Part shown: positions 58,852 through 64,000 of the stretch, in pieces
Position numbering within the stretch: position 1 is the first letter of the stretch
Layout: each line of letters starts with the position of its first letter
Notes under the pieces: model-generated
The model's database searches: none
The model's input: the letters and a program-made list of their open reading frames with translations, nothing else
Told to the model about the DNA's origin: nothing
Made by a program: the position numbers and the translations under genes
Source: Pelomyxa schiedti
Lineage: Eukaryota > Evosea > Pelobiontida > Pelomyxidae
Direction of reading: 5' to 3'
DNA length: 64,000 nucleotides
Assembly: GCA_020536535.1 (NCBI GenBank)
Contig: JAHLWZ010000496.1
Coordinates: forward strand, 1-64,000

Positions 58852-60520
58852 ATGAGAGTGCGCGTGCATCTGAACGCAGAGGATCGGATTTTCGCGAAAA
58901 CGCAACCCCTTTGCCGCTACTGGACTGCCTGGGCACAACTTGTGCCAACTTTTCAGAGGCACTTGGAGAAGCAACAGCAACAGCAACGAAGCCACGCAGC
59001 ACATACAATCAAACCCCACACCAGAGCAGTGGCCAATTCTTTGGTTGTGCTGGGTGTTGTTCATGGGTAATTTACGACAAGAAGTGTTGTACCTGTGACA
59101 TCAGGAAGCACAACTACCGCACCTGTCTCTGTCACGGGGGTCCTGTTTTGTCATTGGCAGTGTTTGGTCCGACTTGTGTAGCGGTGTGTCCCGTTGTAGT
59201 AATATAATGATAATACTTCATATTAACTCCCATCAAACTTGGATTTACTCTGTATGACAAGCCATGGTGCTGGATTGTAGGCACCATTATTTATGGAACA
59301 GTTACAAGTAACCGGTTAAACTTTTTTTCACTCTAAGCGAACTGAAAAGTTCTTCTTGGTCTGAGGCTATTTGGAACTTGTCTAAGATATAACAAAATCT
59401 ATGAGGCGGCACTACATAGAATATATGAGAATACTGATGACATTGAGAAGCGGTGGGTTCGCAAGTGCTTGTGTGCTCCTGAGTCACCTTTCACTTCGTC
59501 TTCACTTTTTGACTTTGTATTCTCTCTGACACCCCCACTCGCCTTGGTATTTGGGTATGCGTGTATCCATCACCTACGATTAAGTCTCTGGTGGTGGTAT
59601 CCACAATGAGGCCAATGCAGATGACAAAGGCTTTCTTCACTACCACGTTCCGGGCCTTCAACAGTACAAAGGAGAAGGCATCATATGATACTTCTACCCC
59701 AGAAGTTAGTCCTGCCAACAGTGGTGTGATTAACAGAAAGGAGTTAAAGAAGAAGTACCATGATCTCTATTCCACAGACGTTTGGACTTGCCCTGGAGGA
59801 ACGAAGATACTTTCCTGTTGGACTTGCCTATGTCTTTGCAAGCATGGAGTGGGTCATCGTGGGATTGGAGTGGATATCCTGGGGTGTGTAGTAATTATTC
59901 ACCTCTTTTGTAACCCTTGCTACAGCTCTTTCCCTTTTGGCCTTGATTGGGACCTGTTACTTCCTGCATGGAATTTTGGACACTAAATGGTGCATGTGCA
60001 AGTGTCTTGTGTCCACTCAGTTCATCACATTTATAATGAACTCGGTGACCTTTCTTCTAGCACTCCACCTGATCGCACTGTGGCAAGCGGGAATTGAGGT
60101 ACCAGGTTGGGTGACACAGTTCGTATGGGCTGGTCCCTGGAGAGTACCCTTGATACTATTCAAGGTTTTCTTTTCCCAGGTTCCAAAAACAGGGAAAGTA
60201 AGCACTCCCCAGTTGTCAGCACAACCTACCCCAGGTCCATTGCATACTTCAGAGCTTCCTCATAACAATGGAATGAAGAAAAACTGCGGCTCCAAATTGT
60301 TGAAACCATTTTTCTAGCTGTGGTGCAGTGTACCCTGAAGGGACTACAAATCGATTGTAAGAAAGGATTCTCTTAATTCTCGTTTTCGTGTGTTGTGTGA
60401 TAGGAGATCAGAGTCCTGAGTCCGGTTCCAGGTTGGAGTGACCTCGAATCTGATGTCACTGTGCGGGACCCACCTCGGAAAATGGTTGGTGAGGAGTGTT
60501 ATATTCCCTACAAGATTTGA
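58852..60520 (+). CDS. Multi-pass membrane protein, 5' end unclear
   Basis: The best-supported part runs from about 59500. It holds hydrophobic helices FVFSLTPPLALVFGYACIHH, PVGLAYVFASMEWVIVGLEW and LSLLALIGTCYFLHGILDTK, joined by an intron at about 59881-59923. Further helices are near 60020-60080 and 60120-60160, and a helix-like segment (LQIVETIFLAVVQCTLKGL) lies near 60290. A polar tail ends in TGA at 60518-60520. A basic, Gln-rich first exon near 58852-59070 may belong to it. At least six membrane segments are likely. The family is not recognised. A splice between 59700 and 59790 shifts the frame and was not resolved. Confidence 0.5.
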
Positions 60521-60593
60521 GACGGATCAACGATGCCATGACACCCAGAAGGAAACGAGTTAGTTAACTTTTCATTCAGAGAAAGAAGAACGA

Positions 60594-61908
60594 ATGAGTT
60601 CGTCAGGGAGACCTGTGCTGAGGGTAACGTACGGGGACCAAGCAGCGTACGGTGATGCGGACGTGAGGAACGTGTGGTCGTTGCAAGTGTTGTCAGATCT
60701 GCACCTCGAGATGGAGGGCCAGACAAACTTCTTGCGCCATTTCACTCCTTGTGCTCCCTACTTGGCATTGTGTGTGTGCACCGTCCTACTAGCAGCATAC
60801 AAATATTGGCAATTCATTCAACTAAGTGTGCTGGAGTCTCTTACAATTGTCATTTGTAGGTGTGGCGATATTGGGAACCCTTATGAGGAAGCCTATGTAG
60901 ATTTGCTGGCTGACGTGTCTACCAAATTTGAGCGAGTTTTTGTTGTTGCTGGCAACGTGTGCCATAATCCGGCTTTCCCTGCCATTCTGCTAACCTGCTT
61001 GTAGCACGAGTTTTATCGAAATGAATATACCGCAACGCGCAAATACATACGCGAGCTCTGTGGCGTATTTGGAAACGTTTCCTTCTTAGATCGTGACAGC
61101 ATTGTTGTTGGAAAGGTAAGAGTTATTGGGTGCACGTTGTGGTCATCTGAAGGCAGCCTCAGATTTAATGATTACTATATTATTAAATATGGAGACCGGT
61201 GGGTGTTTTTTTCACTCCCAATTGGCAAGTTCAACTAATTTATTCCCTAGAGTGCCCACTCCTGAAGACACAACTATATGGCATCACGAGGATGTAAATT
61301 TCATTGAGGAACAACTGGCACTCGCCGCTAGTGAGAATCAAGCTGTTGTGGGATTATCACATCACCTTCCTCACTTAACATGTGCCAGGTCTCTTGTTCT
61401 TTTTGCACAATTACATATTATTTATTCTTGTGCTTAAAGTATAGGAACTGACCTACGAGGAATGATATGTAGTCCTAGTTCCCCAGTTAGGATGTGGTGT
61501 TATGGGCATAGCCATGGCACTCTGAAGGAATCGTATGCAACAAGTCAAATTACCGCCACTTCTCATGATTTCATCAGGTTTGGCAAGCAACTATTAGTAT
61601 CAAATCAATTGGGATACCACTGGGCTATGAACCAAAGGGACACCCGATTCAGACCACACTGTGTAGCAGGTGACACTCTCACTACACTTGATACTCTCCA
61701 AATTAACCCTTTACAGCTATGGACATCACTCGCCCCAACCAATGGGTACTGGAAGGAGCACCCTTGCCCTAACTCCCAGAACCTAACCGTGGAAGTCCTT
61801 CCTACCAACTATGGCGCTTCACTTGCCTTGGCTGAGAAACCTCGTCGTTTGAACGATAAGTCAGAATCCACAAGTTTTTTTTTGTTTATTAATAAACCTG
61901 TTCGATGA
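60594..61908 (+). CDS. Calcineurin-like metallophosphoesterase
   Basis: Dinuclear metal-dependent phosphoesterase of unknown substrate. The start at 60594 (MSSSGRPVLRVTYGDQ) follows the previous stop by 73 bp. Splicing brings the motifs together: SDLHLE (D-x-H), LCGDIG (GD, formed across an intron from about 60771 to 60857), GNHEFY (GNHE, formed across about 60957-61005), GLSHHLP and GHSHG. The order and spacing are typical of the superfamily. A further intron lies near 61115-61135 and another near 61390-61445. The C-terminal 120 residues after GHSHG carry no known domain. No signal peptide is seen, so a cytosolic role is likely. Confidence 0.9.
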
Positions 61909-62047
61909 CTATAAGTGATGCTGCACACGTGCTACGTACTAGAATGAGCAAAGCATCCACTGTCTAGATTCAGAATTCCCCGAAATGCCTTGAGAATCAG
62001 TGATTCCGAGGAAAAAGCGAGACAAGTGTCAAGGAGATCAGAAGAGG

Positions 62048-63286
62048 ATGCCCTACACTGAGTGTGTGCTAGCGATCCCTAGTGACGGTGTAATCCCACA
62101 ATTCGTTGTGCCTCCCATATTCGCTCGGGACCAGCTCGCTGCCCTCGCGACGGCCTACATCCGCCGGTGCGGATGCGGGTCCCCACTCCAAGTCCTCGGC
62201 CCCAGCCTCTCGATGGTCCTGAGGCTCCTCTGGGATCTCGTCCGCGAAACCCAGAAGATTTTCATCTCAGGCGCCAACGGTGAGATCCGCGGAATTGGTG
62301 GGTCCGATCAATACACGTATTCCTTCGGCGTGTCGCCTCTGCTTCTTGGAATAACGAGGCCACCGCGGAGCCAAAACACCTCGCATTTTCCCGACTCCGA
62401 ATGTGTTCAGTGGCTTGACGAGACACGCCTTTTGGACTCTGGGTTCGGTCTGAGAAAAGTTGGAAGTGCCGAGGTGATTAGCGTGATCGACTGCGACTTG
62501 GTGCACAGCCCTGCAACCAATTCCAGGTGGATTGCATACTGTGAAGCATTCCAAAATATGGGAGGGAGGGCCATGAAACTCGCAATCTCGAATCTTATGC
62601 ACCCAGACCCGGAGGGGACAAAACTTTCTCTTTTGCTTCCTACTTGCCCTCCTGTCGGTGCAAGATTGGAAATGTCTTTCCCCAGGCTATTACAAAATGA
62701 GCTTGTGATTGTCTATAGCAAGGACGAAGCGGGTCAGAGCTTCACATTTCTAGTGATTGATGTGGAGAAGACCTATACATCAAAATCCCTATGTATATTG
62801 AGCGAGACAAACTGCCAGTTTCCTGAGAAACAACACATAAGGGCGACTGTGTTAATGACCAAGAAAAGTGGTGCCCGGTCATTCATTGTGCTGGGAATTT
62901 ACATGCCCCCTTTCAGATTTAACCTCATTGAGGTGGAGGAGTTAAGTGGAAGAGTGAAAGATATTTCTCAATCTGATATGCAGGAGGTATCTCCAATATC
63001 TCTCTCGCAATTCTCTGTTTCCTATGCACAAGGCCCAAAGCTGTGTGATGTTTGGGACTGCAATGATACTACAAAGCCAGTCAAGATTTTTCTAGCTACT
63101 CCCGAGTCTAGTGATCATCCTGTGCGGATGCTTCGCAAGTCCCTAGCAGAGGATGGTTTCATTTTTACACTTGAGTTCAATGAACTCAAGGTGATTGAAG
63201 CCGCCTCTGGTTTTACTGTGATGCATTTGATTTACCCAGATAGAGACCTGACTGGCTTTGCCTATCCTGTTTGCGTCCATTCCTAG
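62048..63286 (+). CDS. Hypothetical protein, intronless
   Basis: A single open frame of 412 codons with no intron, starting at the first ATG (MPYTECVLAIPSDGVIPQF) and ending in TAG at 63286. No signal peptide, membrane segment or catalytic motif is recognised. The C-terminal two thirds are rich in beta-type strands (ELVIVYSKDEAGQSFTFLVI; ARSFIVLGIYMPPF), compatible with a propeller or sandwich fold. The first 120 codons are GC-rich, the rest is not. Confidence 0.85.
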   Translation: MPYTECVLAIPSDGVIPQFVVPPIFARDQLAALATAYIRRCGCGSPLQVLGPSLSMVLRLLWDLVRETQKIFISGANGEIRGIGGSDQYTYSFGVSPLLLGITRPPRSQNTSHFPDSECVQWLDETRLLDSGFGLRKVGSAEVISVIDCDLVHSPATNSRWIAYCEAFQNMGGRAMKLAISNLMHPDPEGTKLSLLLPTCPPVGARLEMSFPRLLQNELVIVYSKDEAGQSFTFLVIDVEKTYTSKSLCILSETNCQFPEKQHIRATVLMTKKSGARSFIVLGIYMPPFRFNLIEVEELSGRVKDISQSDMQEVSPISLSQFSVSYAQGPKLCDVWDCNDTTKPVKIFLATPESSDHPVRMLRKSLAEDGFIFTLEFNELKVIEAASGFTVMHLIYPDRDLTGFAYPVCVHS

Positions 63287-63772
63287 AGACTGAAAAAGCA
63301 AAGAAAATTGAATTACATTTCACAACCTTATTCCCACCTCACACTCCCAAACCAAAGCAGCACCAACATTCAACCAACACACACAAAAAAAAAGATAGGT
63401 CAGACCTCCACACAAGCCATCCCCATTGATAGACCATTTGGTTGGCATCCAAAGGGCCCTGGGGAACGATCTTCACAAGTTCACGCTCTGACTTGTGGGA
63501 ATCAATGGCGGTCATCATCCCTATTTCACTTATGGACTCATGACTTGGATTCGGCACAATACTCCAGAAATGATCTTGAGAGTATGTCCAGAAGTTTTTG
63601 CTCTCGGATTCGCAATTTCTTTTTGAAATTTGGCTCATGCCACATTATGGGAATTTTTACGGAAGGAGATGCGCCCGAAACCGGTACCAGAAGTGCACCG
63701 GTACTGTCAAATTTCCCCCCGATCGAACCAGAAAATCGAATTGTTTACTCATGAATATTCAGGTGTTCCTTT
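63287..63772. other. Intergenic or 3' UTR, nothing assigned
   Basis: About 490 bp between the intronless gene and the 3' end of the minus gene. Overlapping frames exist on both strands but show no family features. An early-exon role for 63500-63640 on the minus strand cannot be excluded. Confidence 0.35.
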
Positions 63773-64000
63773 TTATTTACGTTCTTCCACAAATTTCTGT
63801 GCAGCACCCAACAAAAGTGGGAGAGAAAGCAACAGTGGTTTCAGCACAGAGGCAATTGCCCTCTTGGCCTTTGCTGCAATCAGCACCCACTCATCCTGCC
63901 GTTCTTTGTGGCAGGATTCCAGCAGGCCGAGCATAATGGCGGAAGCCCAGACTTGTGCCCTCAGTGGTTCTGGTGTGATGGTGACCAGTTCCGCAGGAGT
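63773..64000 (-). CDS. Partial C-terminus, VIT/VWA-domain-like protein
   Basis: The minus strand is open from the window edge to a TAA at 63773. The segment (VWASAIMLGLLESC followed by DEWVLIAAKAKRAI) resembles the C-terminal region of VIT/von Willebrand A domain proteins, which carry a W-A-T-x-L...EW-x-L-x-A-x-KA pattern. Only about 75 residues are visible, so the call is tentative. The gene continues beyond the window. Confidence 0.45.
   Translation of the reverse strand, partial: TPAELVTITPEPLRAQVWASAIMLGLLESCHKERQDEWVLIAAKAKRAIASVLKPLLLSLPLLLGAAQKFVEERK

Noticed and set aside
1..64000. CRISPR arrays, operons, bacterial ribosome-binding sites or prophage
   Set aside because: No regular direct-repeat/spacer pattern was seen. 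Genes are spliced and use eukaryotic architecture throughout.

Overview
The window comes from a nuclear genome of a compact, probably unicellular eukaryote. Nearly every gene is split by short GT-AG introns, mostly 40-61 bp, and a near-canonical U6 snRNA gene is present. All three standard stop codons end recognisable genes (TAA for the USP48-like gene, TGA for the sphingomyelinase-like gene, TAG for the ROCO kinase), so the code looks standard. The sequence does not fix the lineage. RING/B-box proteins, a multidomain ROCO kinase, a PPR-TrmB fusion and a short type III phosphoglycerate dehydrogenase suggest a free-living protist, but that is inference.

Layout. 1-1.0 kb is a nested palindromic repeat. 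2.2-3.7 kb is an unrecognised gene, convergent with a family X DNA polymerase (5.8-3.9 kb, minus). Then follow, on plus, a secreted acid-sphingomyelinase-like phosphodiesterase (6.3-7.8 kb) and a USP48-like deubiquitinase (8.0-13.0 kb). On minus lie a PPR/TrmB-type methyltransferase fusion (16.1-13.1 kb) and a RING/B-box/coiled-coil/Gly-rich protein (19.1-16.6 kb), the latter head-to-head with an unknown gene (19.2-20.6 kb). A giant LRR-Roc-COR-kinase-propeller-PH protein fills 20.8-28.3 kb. tRNA-Leu(CAA) and U6 follow at 28.6-29.0 kb.

The second part holds a broken metallo-beta-lactamase-fold gene (29.0-29.75 kb), two unrecognised genes, a type III PGDH (33.6-34.9 kb), a 100-N assembly gap (35.24-35.34 kb), a kinase remnant, and a hAT-like DNA element bounded by imperfect inverted repeats (36.28-39.91 kb). 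A predicted pseudokinase (42.7-40.4 kb, minus) faces an FHA-kinase of CHK2/Rad53 type (43.0-45.0 kb). After a gene-poor stretch come a secretory cyclophilin, a cathepsin L-like protease, a coiled-coil gene, a four-TM protein, a type I membrane protein with a duplicated ectodomain, an actinoporin-like gene (58.4-57.7 kb, minus), a multi-TM protein, a metallophosphoesterase, an intronless unknown gene, and the 3' end of a probable VIT/VWA-type gene.

Most genes are independent housekeeping, signalling or secretory functions and no operon-like system is evident. Gene packing is tight, with divergent pairs sharing about 140-490 bp and convergent stops as close as 44 bp. The most unusual content is domain architecture (PPR-TrmB, TRIM-like plus Gly-rich, ROCO with a degenerate GTPase and a PH domain, USP48 plus RanBP2 finger), the pseudokinase/FHA-kinase pair, and the actinoporin-like gene. 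Gene spans run from predicted start to stop and include introns.
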